Source: Sphingosinicella humi
GTDB taxonomy: Bacteria > Pseudomonadota > Alphaproteobacteria > Sphingomonadales > Sphingomonadaceae
Direction: 5' to 3'
NCBI RefSeq assembly: GCF_003129465.1
Contig: NZ_QFFF01000001.1
Location: 2,341,501-2,405,500 of the forward strand
DNA length: 64,000 bases
In this document: piece by piece, positions 33,077 to 42,087 of the stretch
How the letters are laid out: the number at the start of each line of letters is the position of its first letter
Numbering within the stretch: the first letter of the stretch is position 1
The notes under the pieces: model-generated
What the model saw: the letters and a program-made list of their open reading frames with translations, nothing else
Database searches by the model: none
What the model was told of the DNA's origin: nothing
Program-made: the position numbers and the translations under genes

Positions 33077-34543
33077 ATGACCAAGCTCAAGGACACCTAC
33101 CCCCTTTACCTCGCCAACGAGGCGAAGCAGCCGAACACCGACCTCGAGGTCACCGACAAATATACGGGCAAGGTCGCGTTCCGTACGGCGTTGGCGGACG
33201 CAAAGACGATCGATGCCGGCATCGCCGCCGCGGTGGAGGCGGCCGAGCCGATGACGCGGATGGCGAGCTATGAGCGGCAGGCGGTGCTCCAGCATTGCGT
33301 CGATCGATTCCGGGAGCGGTTCGACGAGCTCGCTTATGCGCTCTGCGTCGAAGCCGGGAAGCCGATCAACGATGCGGAAGGGGAGGTGACGCGCCTCATC
33401 GATACGTTCCGCATCGCCGCCGAAGAGGCGGTGCGCATGACGGGGGAGGTCCAGCCGCTCGACATCTCGAAACGCGCGCGCGGTTATCTCGGCATCTGGA
33501 AGCGCGTGCCGATCGGGCCGTGCAGCTTCATCGCGCCCTTCAACTTCCCGCTGAACCTCGCCGCCCACAAGATCGCGCCGGCGCTCGCCGTCGGCTGCCC
33601 CTTCGTGATGAAGCCGGCGAGCCGCACGCCGCTTGGCGCCCTCATCATCGGCGAGGTTCTGGCGGAGACGAACCTGCCCAAGGGCGCTTTCTCGATCCTT
33701 CCCGCCAGCCGCGACGGCGCCGATCTCTTCACCGAGGATGATCGGCTGAAGCTGCTTTCCTTCACCGGCTCGCCGGGCGTCGGCTGGGAGCTGAAGGGGA
33801 AGGCGGGCAAGAAGAAGGTGGTGCTGGAGCTGGGCGGCAATGCGGCGGTGATCGTCGACGCCGATGCCGATCTCGACGATGCAGTCGAGCGGATCATCTT
33901 CGGTGCCTTCTACCAGTCCGGCCAGAGCTGCATCGGCGTCCAGCGCATCATCATTCACGAATCCGTATATGACGCGCTTCGGGACCGGCTGGTGGGCAAG
34001 GCGAAGACGCTCGTCGCCGGCGATCCGCACGACCGGAAGACCTTCATCGGACCGATGATCGACGTGAAGGAGGCCAAGCGCCTCGACGACTGGATCCAGG
34101 AGGCCGTGAGCGGCGGTGCCACGATCCTGTGCGGCGGCAAGCGAGACGGGGCGATGCTGGAGGCGACCTTGCTCGAAGGCGTCGATCGCTCCGCCACCGT
34201 CTATCGCGAGGAGGCTTTCGGGCCCGTCGCGATTCTGTCCAAGTTTCGTGATTTCAATGCGGCGCTGGACGAGGTCAACGACAGCAAGTTCGGGCTCCAG
34301 GCCGGCATCTTCACCCGCGACTTGTTCAAGACCCTGAACGCCTGGGATCGGCTCGACGTCGGCGGCGTCGTCATCAACGACGTGCCCAGCTACCGGGTCG
34401 ACAACATGCCCTATGGCGGCGTCAAGGATAGCGGGCTGGGACGGGAAGGCATCCGCTTCGCCATGGAGGACATGACCGAGATCCGGAATCTGGTCATTCG
34501 GCGGCGGGAGGAAGGACCGCCGAAGAAGCAGATAGGCGAATAG
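33077..34543 (+). CDS. Aldehyde dehydrogenase (NAD(P)-dependent)
   Basis: 488 residues from the ATG at 33077; the frame remains open upstream but only through the repeat element. Oxidises an aldehyde to its acid with NAD(P)+. Motifs: PFNFPLNLAAHKIAPALAVG, FTGSPGVGWELKG in the coenzyme site, general base Glu in LELGGNAAVIV (about 251) and nucleophile Cys in SGQSCIGVQR (about 285), then EEAFGPVAIL and MPYGGVKDSGLGREG. It resembles glyceraldehyde/lactaldehyde/succinate-semialdehyde-type dehydrogenases, substrate unknown. Pairing with the ThDP enzyme hints that the latter's product or by-product is an aldehyde (inference). Confidence 0.9.
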   Translation: MTKLKDTYPLYLANEAKQPNTDLEVTDKYTGKVAFRTALADAKTIDAGIAAAVEAAEPMTRMASYERQAVLQHCVDRFRERFDELAYALCVEAGKPINDAEGEVTRLIDTFRIAAEEAVRMTGEVQPLDISKRARGYLGIWKRVPIGPCSFIAPFNFPLNLAAHKIAPALAVGCPFVMKPASRTPLGALIIGEVLAETNLPKGAFSILPASRDGADLFTEDDRLKLLSFTGSPGVGWELKGKAGKKKVVLELGGNAAVIVDADADLDDAVERIIFGAFYQSGQSCIGVQRIIIHESVYDALRDRLVGKAKTLVAGDPHDRKTFIGPMIDVKEAKRLDDWIQEAVSGGATILCGGKRDGAMLEATLLEGVDRSATVYREEAFGPVAILSKFRDFNAALDEVNDSKFGLQAGIFTRDLFKTLNAWDRLDVGGVVINDVPSYRVDNMPYGGVKDSGLGREGIRFAMEDMTEIRNLVIRRREEGPPKKQIGE

Positions 34544-34547
34544 TCCG

Positions 34548-34922
34548 CTACTCGCTGCCCGTCTCCACAGGCGCCGCCGGTTCGGACTCCGGGCAGGGGA
34601 AGCTTTCGGTCAGGGCTTCGTAGATCGCGGCGGAAGCCGCTTTTCTCCGCACCTCGGGATTGCCGTCCAGATACTCGACGACGGCATCGGCGGCCTCGCG
34701 GTTCGTCATTTGCGGAAGGCAGAAGCTTTCCCGTCCCCGCGCCGCCTCCAGCAGGAACATGCCGTCGACCGTGCCGGTGATATACATGGAGCATTGGCCG
34801 GCATTGGGCCGGCTGCAGATGTCGAACAGCGCCTGCGCGGTGAAGAAGGAGGGGATGAGCGGGACGGGAGACGCCGCCTGCGCCATGACCAGCCCGGCGA
34901 GCGCCAGCCCAGGTGTCATCAT
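34548..34922 (-). CDS. Rap1a/Tai-like small exported protein
   Basis: From ATG at 34922 (AAGGAT upstream) 124 residues. The N-terminus is a signal peptide (MMTPGLALAGLVMAQAASP). The mature part has the Rap1a/Tai pattern: FFTAQALFDICSRP, QCSMYITGTVDGMF, ESFCLPQMTNREAADAVVEYLDGNPEVRRKAA and a final FPCPES, with four Cys that can form two disulfides. The family is named for type VI secretion immunity proteins but most members stand alone, as here, with no effector nearby; so immunity function is not implied. It converges on the aldehyde dehydrogenase gene four bases away. Confidence 0.78.
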   Translation of the reverse strand: MMTPGLALAGLVMAQAASPVPLIPSFFTAQALFDICSRPNAGQCSMYITGTVDGMFLLEAARGRESFCLPQMTNREAADAVVEYLDGNPEVRRKAASAAIYEALTESFPCPESEPAAPVETGSE

Positions 34923-35021
34923 CTGAATATCCTTCCGGCTGCGGATAAGGCGTGAGCTCGGGCTCGCCATCTTACCGGACGAGGACCGGCCTTCAACCCC
35001 GCCGATCCGACGAAAGGATCG

Positions 35022-35723
35022 TCAGGCCGCGACTCCGCCGGCCTTGGCGATGCGTTCGTTGCTCGCCCGGAGCTTGGCCTTGAGAGAGGCGGTGAAGCCT
35101 TGTTCGAGGGCGTGGCGGACGTCCTCATGCGCGGCGAGATAGGGGCGCAGAGCCTCGGCGGGGGCGCACCAGAAGCGGGCAGGGCCGTCGAGTATGACCG
35201 TGGCGCTCGCCGCATCGCCGGAAAGTACGGTGACTTCGCCGATCAGGTCGCCGGCGCGGCAGGTACCAACGCGCTTGCCGTGGCTCATCACCCGCGCCTC
35301 GCCGCTGCTCAGATAGAAGAGGTGCGTCACGGCCTCTTCCTCGCGCGTCAGCACGTCGCCCGCGCGGCCCGAGAGCCAGAAACCCTGGTCGAGCAGGTGG
35401 CGGGCGCGGCTGCGCGGGAGAGCGGAGAGGACGCCGGAAAGCATTGCCTCCTCCTCCTCGGTGAAGCGGGTCCTGGCGTTCTCGATAAGGCGCCGGCCGA
35501 GGACGAGCAGCGACGCGACCATCAGCAGGCCCCACCAGAAGGCGGCGACGACGTTGCCGGTCCAGAAAAGAGCGTGGCAGAGGCCGATCAGCGCGGCTAT
35601 GGCTATGAAGGCGCGGGCAAGCTTGAAGTGGCCCGACATGACGCCGAGCACGAGCAGCAGAAAGGCCAGCTGGCCTATCAGACCGCCCGCCGTAAACGCC
35701 GATCCAAGTCCCTCAGCCGTCAT
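35022..35723 (-). CDS. Membrane protein with C-terminal cyclic-nucleotide-binding domain (Popeye-like layout)
   Basis: 233 residues from ATG at 35723 (GGGGGAAG upstream). Three hydrophobic segments at about 14-75 (GLIGQLAFLLLVLGVM; AFIAIAALIGLCHALF; VVAAFWWGLLMVASLLVLG) are followed by a cytoplasmic CNB-like domain: FWLSGRAGDVLTREEEAVTHLFYLSSGEARVM, then GDLIGEVTVLSGDAASATV, a phosphate-binding cassette that lacks the usual Arg. The order of three helices then CNB resembles Popeye-domain proteins. Nucleotide binding is therefore uncertain. It adds to the cluster of cAMP-related genes in this window. Confidence 0.78.
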   Translation of the reverse strand: MTAEGLGSAFTAGGLIGQLAFLLLVLGVMSGHFKLARAFIAIAALIGLCHALFWTGNVVAAFWWGLLMVASLLVLGRRLIENARTRFTEEEEAMLSGVLSALPRSRARHLLDQGFWLSGRAGDVLTREEEAVTHLFYLSSGEARVMSHGKRVGTCRAGDLIGEVTVLSGDAASATVILDGPARFWCAPAEALRPYLAAHEDVRHALEQGFTASLKAKLRASNERIAKAGGVAA

Positions 35724-35907
35724 CGCTTCCCCCAGGGGCCAACCCGCCCGAATATGCGCCGAAACCAGCGTCTTTGCAAAGCGGCACGCGACGGGGGCCA
35801 CGGCCGGCGCGACCAGCCTGAACGACAAGTTGCCACAGGTTCAGCCTTGTCTTTATATGAAGCGGCCATGACACGCGCCCGCGTCCCCGGGCGCTCACTC
35901 GCGAATT

Positions 35908-38082
35908 ATGGAGATCGTTTTGAAAGCAGTTTTTCTGACGGGTGCGGCCGCGCTCGCCCTCGGCGGTGCCATCGCCGCAGTTCCCGTGGCGGCGCAGGAC
36001 GCCGCCACGGGGCAGGCTTCGGCTAAAGCGCAGGCCGCCGTGCCCAGCAACATCCTTCTCGCCGACTGGAGCGGCCCCTATGACGGCGTGCCGCCGTTCG
36101 ACAAGGCGACGCCGCAGATGTTCCCGGAGGCGCTGCAGTTCGCCATCGACGAGCAGCGCCGCGAGGTGCTCGCCATCGCCGACAATCCGGCGGCGGCGAC
36201 CTTCGAGAATACGGTCGAGGCGCTGGACAAGAGCGGCCAGAGGCTGGACCGCGTGCTCTCCGTCTTCGGCGTGATGACGAGCAACATGGCGACGCCCGAA
36301 TATCAGGCGCTCGACAAGGAATGGTCGCCCAAGCTCTCGGCGGCCTATGACGAGATCATCCTCAACCCCAAGCTCTTCCAGCGCGTGAAGGCGGTGTACG
36401 CGGCCCGCGAGACTTCGGGCCTTGACGCCAAGCAGCAGCGGCTGGTGACCCGCCTCTACGACCAGTTCGTCCGCCGCGGCGCCAATCTCAACGAAGAGCA
36501 GAAGAAGCAGCTTTCGGCCTACAACCAGCAGCTGGCCGAGAAGTTCGCGACCTTCAGCGAGAAGGTGCTGGCCGACGAGAGCACCTACATCACCGCCACC
36601 GAGGCTGAACTCGCCGGCGTGCCCGACGACGTGAAGGCCGCCGCCGCGTCCGCCGCCAAGGAGCGGAGCCTGCCGGAGGGCAGCTACGCCATCGTCAACA
36701 CCCGCTCGGCGGTCGATCCGGTGCTGACCTTCGCCGACAACCGCGCGCTGCGCGAGAAGGTCTGGAAGGCTTTCGTCAACCGCGGCGACAATGGCGATGC
36801 CAACGACACCAACGCGCTCATCGCCGACATCGTGAAGCTGCGCGCCGACCGCGCCAAGCTGCTCGGCTTCGAGAACCACGCCGAGTGGCGGATGCAGGAC
36901 ACGATGGCCGGCACGCCCGCCGAGGCACAGGAGCTGATGATGCGCGTCTGGCCGGCGGCCATCGCGCGCGTGAAGGAGGAGGTCGCCGACCAGCAGGCGG
37001 TCGCCGACAAGCTCGGCCACAACATTACGATCGAGCCGTGGGACTATCGCTACTATCAGGAGAAGGTCCGCAAGGAGCGCTACGATCTCTCCCAGGAGGA
37101 GATCAAACCCTACTTCGCCCTCGATAACATCATCGAAGCCTCCTACTGGGCGGCGGGCGAGCTGTACGGGCTGGACTTCAAGGAGATCACCGGCACCGTT
37201 CCCACCTGGCATCCGGACATCCGCGTCTACAGCGTCACCGATCGCAAGACCGGCGACCAGATCGGCGTCTTCTACCGCGACGATTTCGCGCGCACCGGCA
37301 AGCGTTCGGGCGCCTGGGCGACGACCTATCGCAGCCACGCCGGCCTTCTCGGTGACGAAATCGTGCTCGGCTCGAACAACAACAACTTCGTGAAGCCGGC
37401 GCCGGGCGAGCCCGTGCTGATCAGCCTCGACGATGCCGAGACGCTGTTCCACGAATTCGGTCACGCCATCCACTATTTCCTGTCGGACGTCCATTATCCG
37501 AGCTTCGGCGGGACGCCGCGGGACTTTGTGGAGTATCCGAGCCAGGTCAACGAGAACTGGCTGATGACGCCAGCCGTGCTCAGCAAGTTCGCGAAGCACT
37601 ACAAGACGGGCGAGGCGATGCCGCAGGCGCTGATCGACAAGATCGAGAAGGCGCAGACCTTCAACCAGGGTTTCGCGACGACGGAATATCTGTCGTCCGC
37701 GCTGGTCGACATGGCGCTTCACACCGATGCCGACGGCGTCGTCGATCCCGACACGTTCGAGCGGGAGACGCTGGCGAAGCTCGGCATGCCCGAAGAGTTG
37801 GTGATGCGGCACCGCCTGCCGCACTTCAACCACCTCTTCTCGTCGGACAGCTACTCGGCCGGCTATTACTCCTACCTGTGGTCGGAGACGATGGACGCCG
37901 ACACCTGGGCGGCGTTCGAGGAGACCGGCAACGTCTGGGACAAGGCGACGGCCGAGCGGTTCAAGGCGACCTTGCTCTCCACCGGCAACGAGACCGACCG
38001 CGCCGAGGCCTATCGGGCCTTCCGCGGCCGCGATCCGGACGTGAACGCGCTCCTCAAGAAGCGCGGCTTTCCGACGAACTGA
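35908..38082 (+). CDS. dcp: M3-family peptidyl-dipeptidase Dcp
   Basis: 724 residues. Zinc metallopeptidase with the HExxH motif in LFHEFGHAIHYF (about 515) and the downstream Glu region YPSQVNENWLM. The N-terminal signal (LKAVFLTGAAALALGGAIAAVPVAAQ) sends it to the periplasm, unlike cytoplasmic oligopeptidase A. Domain order and length fit Dcp, which removes C-terminal dipeptides. The ATG at 35908 may itself be part of a Shine-Dalgarno: GGAGA at 35910-35914 stands five bases before a TTG at 35920 that begins MKAVFL, a better signal-peptide start. A family C hairpin and an intrinsic terminator follow the stop. Confidence 0.93.
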   Translation: MEIVLKAVFLTGAAALALGGAIAAVPVAAQDAATGQASAKAQAAVPSNILLADWSGPYDGVPPFDKATPQMFPEALQFAIDEQRREVLAIADNPAAATFENTVEALDKSGQRLDRVLSVFGVMTSNMATPEYQALDKEWSPKLSAAYDEIILNPKLFQRVKAVYAARETSGLDAKQQRLVTRLYDQFVRRGANLNEEQKKQLSAYNQQLAEKFATFSEKVLADESTYITATEAELAGVPDDVKAAAASAAKERSLPEGSYAIVNTRSAVDPVLTFADNRALREKVWKAFVNRGDNGDANDTNALIADIVKLRADRAKLLGFENHAEWRMQDTMAGTPAEAQELMMRVWPAAIARVKEEVADQQAVADKLGHNITIEPWDYRYYQEKVRKERYDLSQEEIKPYFALDNIIEASYWAAGELYGLDFKEITGTVPTWHPDIRVYSVTDRKTGDQIGVFYRDDFARTGKRSGAWATTYRSHAGLLGDEIVLGSNNNNFVKPAPGEPVLISLDDAETLFHEFGHAIHYFLSDVHYPSFGGTPRDFVEYPSQVNENWLMTPAVLSKFAKHYKTGEAMPQALIDKIEKAQTFNQGFATTEYLSSALVDMALHTDADGVVDPDTFERETLAKLGMPEELVMRHRLPHFNHLFSSDSYSAGYYSYLWSETMDADTWAAFEETGNVWDKATAERFKATLLSTGNETDRAEAYRAFRGRDPDVNALLKKRGFPTN

Positions 38083-38088
38083 GCCATT

Positions 38089-38113
38089 CCTCCCCACGAT
38101 TTTCGTGGGGAGG
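38089..38113. repeat. Hairpin repeat, family C
   Basis: CCTCCCCACGA-TTT-TCGTGGGGAGG, a second copy of the hairpin at 21038. It lies seven bases after the dcp stop codon and just before the terminator. Confidence 0.7.
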
Positions 38114-38121
38114 ACATAAAG

Positions 38122-38157
38122 AAAGCGGCGCCTCCCTCAGGAGACGCCGCTTTTTCT
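38122..38157 (+). terminator. Intrinsic terminator of dcp
   Basis: AAAGCGGCG (38122-38130) pairs perfectly with CGCCGCTTT (38145-38153), with further pairing CCTCC/GGAG in the loop, followed by a run ending TTTTTCT. Good Rho-independent structure for the + strand. Confidence 0.85.
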
Positions 38158-38174
38158 CTGTACAAAGCGAAGGT

Positions 38175-38933
38175 TCAGTTCTCGGGGGTGGCCGCGGCCA
38201 TCGCCGGCCGCTCGAGCGCGGCGATCAGAACGTCGAGCTGCGCATCGCAGTCGTTTTCGATGAGCGTCGATGCCATCGCTTCCGGCTCCGGCGGCTCGGC
38301 CGCGAGCGTCTTGAAAGTCACGACGGTCGGCTTCTCGGCGCCGCCCCAGTTCAGGCGATACTGGGCGCCGGAGGTGACGGCGAGATCGGACGGCCAGGAG
38401 ACGGTCGGCTCGCCGGCCTGCCACTGGACCGTGCGGTTCGCGCCGTCGCTGGCCCGCGTGACCGTCAGCGTCACCGGCTTGGTCGCATCGGCGCGCCACA
38501 GCGTGACATGCGCCGGATCGGTCAGGCAGACATTGGAGCTCTTGGCGACGTCGACATGCCAGATGCTCGCCGGGCGGACGTCGGTCGCTCCGCCGACATT
38601 GCGCACAGCCCCGATGCGAGCCCGCCGCGCCGGGCCGCCCGCAACCGAAGCGATCGCCGATCGATTATTCGCCTGGGCGGGGCCGCTGGGCGTGAAGGTG
38701 CCCGGCCCCCGAAGCGTGCGGGTGCCGCGGCTGTCGAGCAGGACGAGCGTGTCGTTGGCCTGCAGAGTGATGCGCGCGTCGTCGGCGAGTTTCTTGCCGG
38801 CCGGGAAGCTCCGGGCCGACGGGCCGAGCGCCCGAACGACGAGTGCTTCCGCCGCCGCGGCGGTGGCGCTGGACGCGATCAACAAAGCCGCGGCAAGACG
38901 CGCGGCAATGGCTTTATTTGGACCCCAAGACAA
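38175..38933 (-). CDS. Exported protein of unknown function coupled to the CHASE2 cyclase
   Basis: 252 residues with a signal peptide (AIAARLAAALLIASSATAAAA). The mature protein starts with LVVRALGPSARSFPAGKKL and has a run like FecR-type sugar/ligand domains (ITLQANDTLVLLDSRGTRTLRGPGTF), then a beta-rich C-terminal half with WRADATKPVTLTVTR and a conserved-looking Cys near the end (ENDCDAQLDVLIAAL). I do not recognise it with certainty. Its start overlaps the cyclase end by 20 bases, so the two are made together; it may present a periplasmic signal to the CHASE2 domain (inference). Confidence 0.72.
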   Translation of the reverse strand: MSWGPNKAIAARLAAALLIASSATAAAAEALVVRALGPSARSFPAGKKLADDARITLQANDTLVLLDSRGTRTLRGPGTFTPSGPAQANNRSAIASVAGGPARRARIGAVRNVGGATDVRPASIWHVDVAKSSNVCLTDPAHVTLWRADATKPVTLTVTRASDGANRTVQWQAGEPTVSWPSDLAVTSGAQYRLNWGGAEKPTVVTFKTLAAEPPEPEAMASTLIENDCDAQLDVLIAALERPAMAAATPEN

Positions 38934-40917
38934 AGTGACCTCCCGGACCTGCTTCTCTTATCCTATACACAAAATTAGCCAGCGCCGCATCTTCCTTATG
39001 GGCCTCAGCCAACTGTTCCAATTCGGGAAGTGCGGACATGTCGCCGCCGTCGAACCGCTCCCATAGAGTAGTGAGCGTCTGCCGGAGCGTTGTGTCCATT
39101 TGCGGCGCGGGCTCCCAGACTTCGACCGGCGTGGCGCGGCCGCTAAGGACGATGCGACCCATAGGGCGGAAGAGGTCGAGCGTCGATTGACGCCTCGCCT
39201 CGCTGCTGACGAGGATCGTGGTCTTCAGCGACTTGTTCGCGGATTCCAGCCGCGCGGCGGTGTTCATGCCGTCGCCGAGGGCGGTATACTGGATGCGTCC
39301 CTCGCCGCCGAAATTGCCGACGACCGCTTCGCCGCGGTGGAGGCCGACCCGAGTCTTGCCGAGCGGCGGAATGTCGTCGCCGCCGGAGCGGGCGAATTCC
39401 TGCCCCGCCTCGTACATGGCGACGGCGGCATTGATGGCGCGGTCGGCATCGTCCTCGCGCGCGATCGGTGCGCCCCAGAAGGCGACGACGGCGTCGCCGA
39501 CGAACTTGTCGATCGTGCCGCCATGCTTCAGCACCGTATCGCTCAATAGGTCGAGATAGCGGTTGAGGAGGGTCGAGAGCTGCTCCGGGGTGATCGCGTG
39601 GCTGAGCTTGGTGAAGCCCTCCATGTCGGTGAAAATGGCATAGATCTGCCGCTTCTCGCCCTTCAAAGCCAGGCGTTCGGGATCGCGGAGGATCTGGTTG
39701 GCGATGTCGACGGGCAGATATTTGCCGAGCGTCGACTGGGCGAAGCGGCGCTGCTCCGAGCCGACCGCCCGGGCGGCCGTGCCGACCGCGGCGAACGCGA
39801 ACAGCCACCCCACCGCCCAGCCGAAGGCGGGAAGGCCGAGCGTGTCGATGTTGCCGGCCTGGACCAGGAAGGGCAGCGAGACGAAGAAAATCACCTGGCC
39901 GATCAGCACCGCGGCCAGCTTCCAGCTGCGCATTTCGAGCAGGCTGGTGAGGCCGCCGGCGACGACGACCGCGACCGCCACCAGCCAGAGCGCCCAGCCG
40001 GGAATGGCGGCCGGCAGCTTACCGTCGAGCAGCTGGGCGAGAAGATGGGCGTGGACCTCGACGCCCTTGGTCAGTCGGCCGTCCAGGCGGCTCATCGGCG
40101 TCTCATAATCGTCGACGTCCTGGATATCGCCGCCGATCAGCACGTGGCGGCCCTCGATCTGCGGCCTCAGCGCATCGGCGAAATCGGTGACGAAGAGATC
40201 GATGGGAAGCTTGGAGAAGACGGGATAGTCGAGGCTCTCGGGCAGGCGAAAGGCGATGCTGCGCGAATAGTCCCGGAACTCCGGATGGATCGGCGCCATG
40301 GCGGTGGCGAGCAGCGGCGGCAGGCTGTCAGGCTGGCGGGGCCAGCTGCGGATGACCCCGTCCTCCAGGTCGGGCTCGAGCATGATGCTGGCCGGCTTCA
40401 CCGCGCCGGGGCCGATCCGGTCGAGGAAGCCGGTGAGGAACTGCTCCTGCCACAATTTCATGTAATCGGGGCTGGTGGCGTTGGAGGCGAAGGCAAGCCA
40501 GGTCGGCGTCTCGACCCGTCGGAAGGCGTCGATCAGGATCGGGTCCTCGGCCTGCGGCTGATCGATCAAAATGTCGATGCCGATCGACTTGGGGTTCATC
40601 GCGTCGATCTTGAGGAGCGCGTTGGCGAGCATCTCCCGGTCGAGCGGCGAGCGCTTGGCGAGCGCTTCCAGCGTCTCGTCGGTGTAGACGACCATCACGA
40701 TGCGGTCGTCCTGCGGCATCCGCTCGGCGGTTTCGAGCAGGCGGATGTCGTAGAGGGCACGCTCGGCGTCCTTCGCCAGCGGTATATCCCAGCTGTAGCG
40801 GGCGAAGAGGAGGCCGAGGACGAGGAACAGGACCATGCCCGCGAGGCGCATGGGGCCGACCTGCCGAAGCGTGCGCTTCGCCCGGCTCGTCCAGTTCGGT
40901 CCTGCGGAATCCCCCAT
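38914..40917 (-). CDS. CHASE2-domain class III adenylate cyclase
   Basis: 667 residues from ATG at 40917. N-terminal helix (MRLAGMVLFLVLGLLFARY), a periplasmic CHASE2 domain of about 270 residues (IPLAKDAERALYDIRLL through HVLIGGDIQDVDDYETPM...HAHLLAQLLDGK), three transmembrane helices, then a cytoplasmic cyclase domain from about 420. Both metal-binding Asp are present (FTDMEGFTKLS and FVGDAVVAFWGAP), as are the Lys in IDKFVGDA and Asp in YTALGDGMNTAARLES, which favour ATP over GTP. So it should make cAMP in response to an envelope signal. The phosphodiesterase at 20181 and CNB proteins at 14922 and 35022 are candidate partners (inference). Confidence 0.92.
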   Translation of the reverse strand: MGDSAGPNWTSRAKRTLRQVGPMRLAGMVLFLVLGLLFARYSWDIPLAKDAERALYDIRLLETAERMPQDDRIVMVVYTDETLEALAKRSPLDREMLANALLKIDAMNPKSIGIDILIDQPQAEDPILIDAFRRVETPTWLAFASNATSPDYMKLWQEQFLTGFLDRIGPGAVKPASIMLEPDLEDGVIRSWPRQPDSLPPLLATAMAPIHPEFRDYSRSIAFRLPESLDYPVFSKLPIDLFVTDFADALRPQIEGRHVLIGGDIQDVDDYETPMSRLDGRLTKGVEVHAHLLAQLLDGKLPAAIPGWALWLVAVAVVVAGGLTSLLEMRSWKLAAVLIGQVIFFVSLPFLVQAGNIDTLGLPAFGWAVGWLFAFAAVGTAARAVGSEQRRFAQSTLGKYLPVDIANQILRDPERLALKGEKRQIYAIFTDMEGFTKLSHAITPEQLSTLLNRYLDLLSDTVLKHGGTIDKFVGDAVVAFWGAPIAREDDADRAINAAVAMYEAGQEFARSGGDDIPPLGKTRVGLHRGEAVVGNFGGEGRIQYTALGDGMNTAARLESANKSLKTTILVSSEARRQSTLDLFRPMGRIVLSGRATPVEVWEPAPQMDTTLRQTLTTLWERFDGGDMSALPELEQLAEAHKEDAALANFVYRIREAGPGGHFVLGSK

Positions 40918-40986
40918 TCGACCGCCCCCCAAGCGACCTTTGATCCTTTGCTGATTATAGGAAATCGGCCCTGAGTCCACCGCTCC

Positions 40987-42060
40987 TCAGCGGGCGCCGG
41001 CGCGCTGGGCCTGGTTCCAGGCGAGGTCCGCCAGGCCTTCGAGCCCGGCCGCCATCTTGTCGGCATGGGCCGAGGCGGCGGTGCCGCGCGCGATCCGGCC
41101 CTTGATGCCGTGAAGGATGGCGGCGAGGCGGAACATGTTGAAAGCGACGTAGAAATCGAGATCGGGGATGCCGCTTCGCCCGGTGCGCTCGCAATAGGCG
41201 GCGACATATTCCGCTTCCGAAGGGATGTTGAGCGCGCGAAGATCGACGCCGGCGAGCCCGGCGGTGAGCCCGCTCGCGGGCATGCGGTACATCATCAGGT
41301 GATAGGCGAAGTCGGACAGCGGATGGCCGAGCGTGGAAAGCTCCCAGTCCAGCACGGCGAGGACTTTCGGCTGCGTCGGATGGAAGATCATATTGTCGCA
41401 GCGGAAGTCGCCGTGGATGATGCGCGCTTCGTCCTCACCGGCCGGGATATTGTCCGGCAGCCATTCGACCAGCCGGTCCATCGCCGCGACGCGGCCCGCT
41501 TCGGCATCGCCCAGATACTGTTTGGACCAGCGGCCGATCTGCCGCTCGAAATAATTGCCCGGCTTGCCATAGTCGCCGAGGCCGATCGCGTCCGGATCGA
41601 GGCCGTGCAGGCGGGCGAGGGTGAGGTTCATCGCGTCGAAATAGGCCGGCCGCTCGGCGGCGCTCAGCTCGGGAAAGGCCGCTTCCCAGAATATGCGACC
41701 CTCGACCATGTCCATCACGTAGAAAGCGGTGCCGATGACGCTGTCGTCCTCGCACAGGGCGACTGCCCGCGCGACCGGGAAACCCTGCTTTCCGAGTGCC
41801 GCGATCACCCGATATTCCCGCTCCACCGCATGGGCGCCGGGGAGCAGCCGTCCGGGCGGCTTGCGCCTTAGCACATAGGCGCGCGTCGGGGTGACGAGCT
41901 TGTAGGTGGGATTGGACTGGCCGCCCTTGAACTGCTCGACGCTCAACGGGCCCGCGAAGCCGGGCACTTCCCGCTCCAGCCATCGTTCCAGCCTGCCAAT
42001 GTCGAAGCGATGCGCTTCCCGGACTTCCGTCGTGCCGCTGTTCTGCGCGCTTCTGTCCAT
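40987..42060 (-). CDS. APH-fold phosphotransferase family protein (ACAD10/11-like)
   Basis: 357 residues. Kinase-like fold: FKGGQSNPTYKLVTP, the ATP-binding YVLRRKPPGRLLPGAHAVEREYRV, catalytic HGDFRCDNMIFHP (Brenner-type) and metal-binding LDWELSTLGHPLSDFAY. It belongs to the group near acyl-CoA dehydrogenases ACAD10/ACAD11, thought to phosphorylate hydroxyacyl-CoA or similar metabolites, rather than aminoglycoside resistance enzymes. No acyl-CoA dehydrogenase lies adjacent here. It sits 27 bases upstream-to-downstream from malate synthase G on the same strand, perhaps co-transcribed. Confidence 0.85.
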   Translation of the reverse strand: MDRSAQNSGTTEVREAHRFDIGRLERWLEREVPGFAGPLSVEQFKGGQSNPTYKLVTPTRAYVLRRKPPGRLLPGAHAVEREYRVIAALGKQGFPVARAVALCEDDSVIGTAFYVMDMVEGRIFWEAAFPELSAAERPAYFDAMNLTLARLHGLDPDAIGLGDYGKPGNYFERQIGRWSKQYLGDAEAGRVAAMDRLVEWLPDNIPAGEDEARIIHGDFRCDNMIFHPTQPKVLAVLDWELSTLGHPLSDFAYHLMMYRMPASGLTAGLAGVDLRALNIPSEAEYVAAYCERTGRSGIPDLDFYVAFNMFRLAAILHGIKGRIARGTAASAHADKMAAGLEGLADLAWNQAQRAGAR

Positions 42061-42087
42061 GGCGGGCCTCCTTCCTTGTCGGGCGAG

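Noticed and set aside
34548-34922. Rap1a/Tai-like protein as part of a type VI effector-immunity pair
   Set aside because: No effector or type VI gene lies nearby, and this family often stands alone.
35713-38097. A 794-codon open frame on the - strand
   Set aside because: It is antisense to dcp, which has a clear HEFGH motif.
40987-42060. Phosphotransferase considered as an aminoglycoside resistance gene
   Set aside because: Motifs fit the ACAD10/11-associated group of APH-fold kinases, and the context is metabolic.
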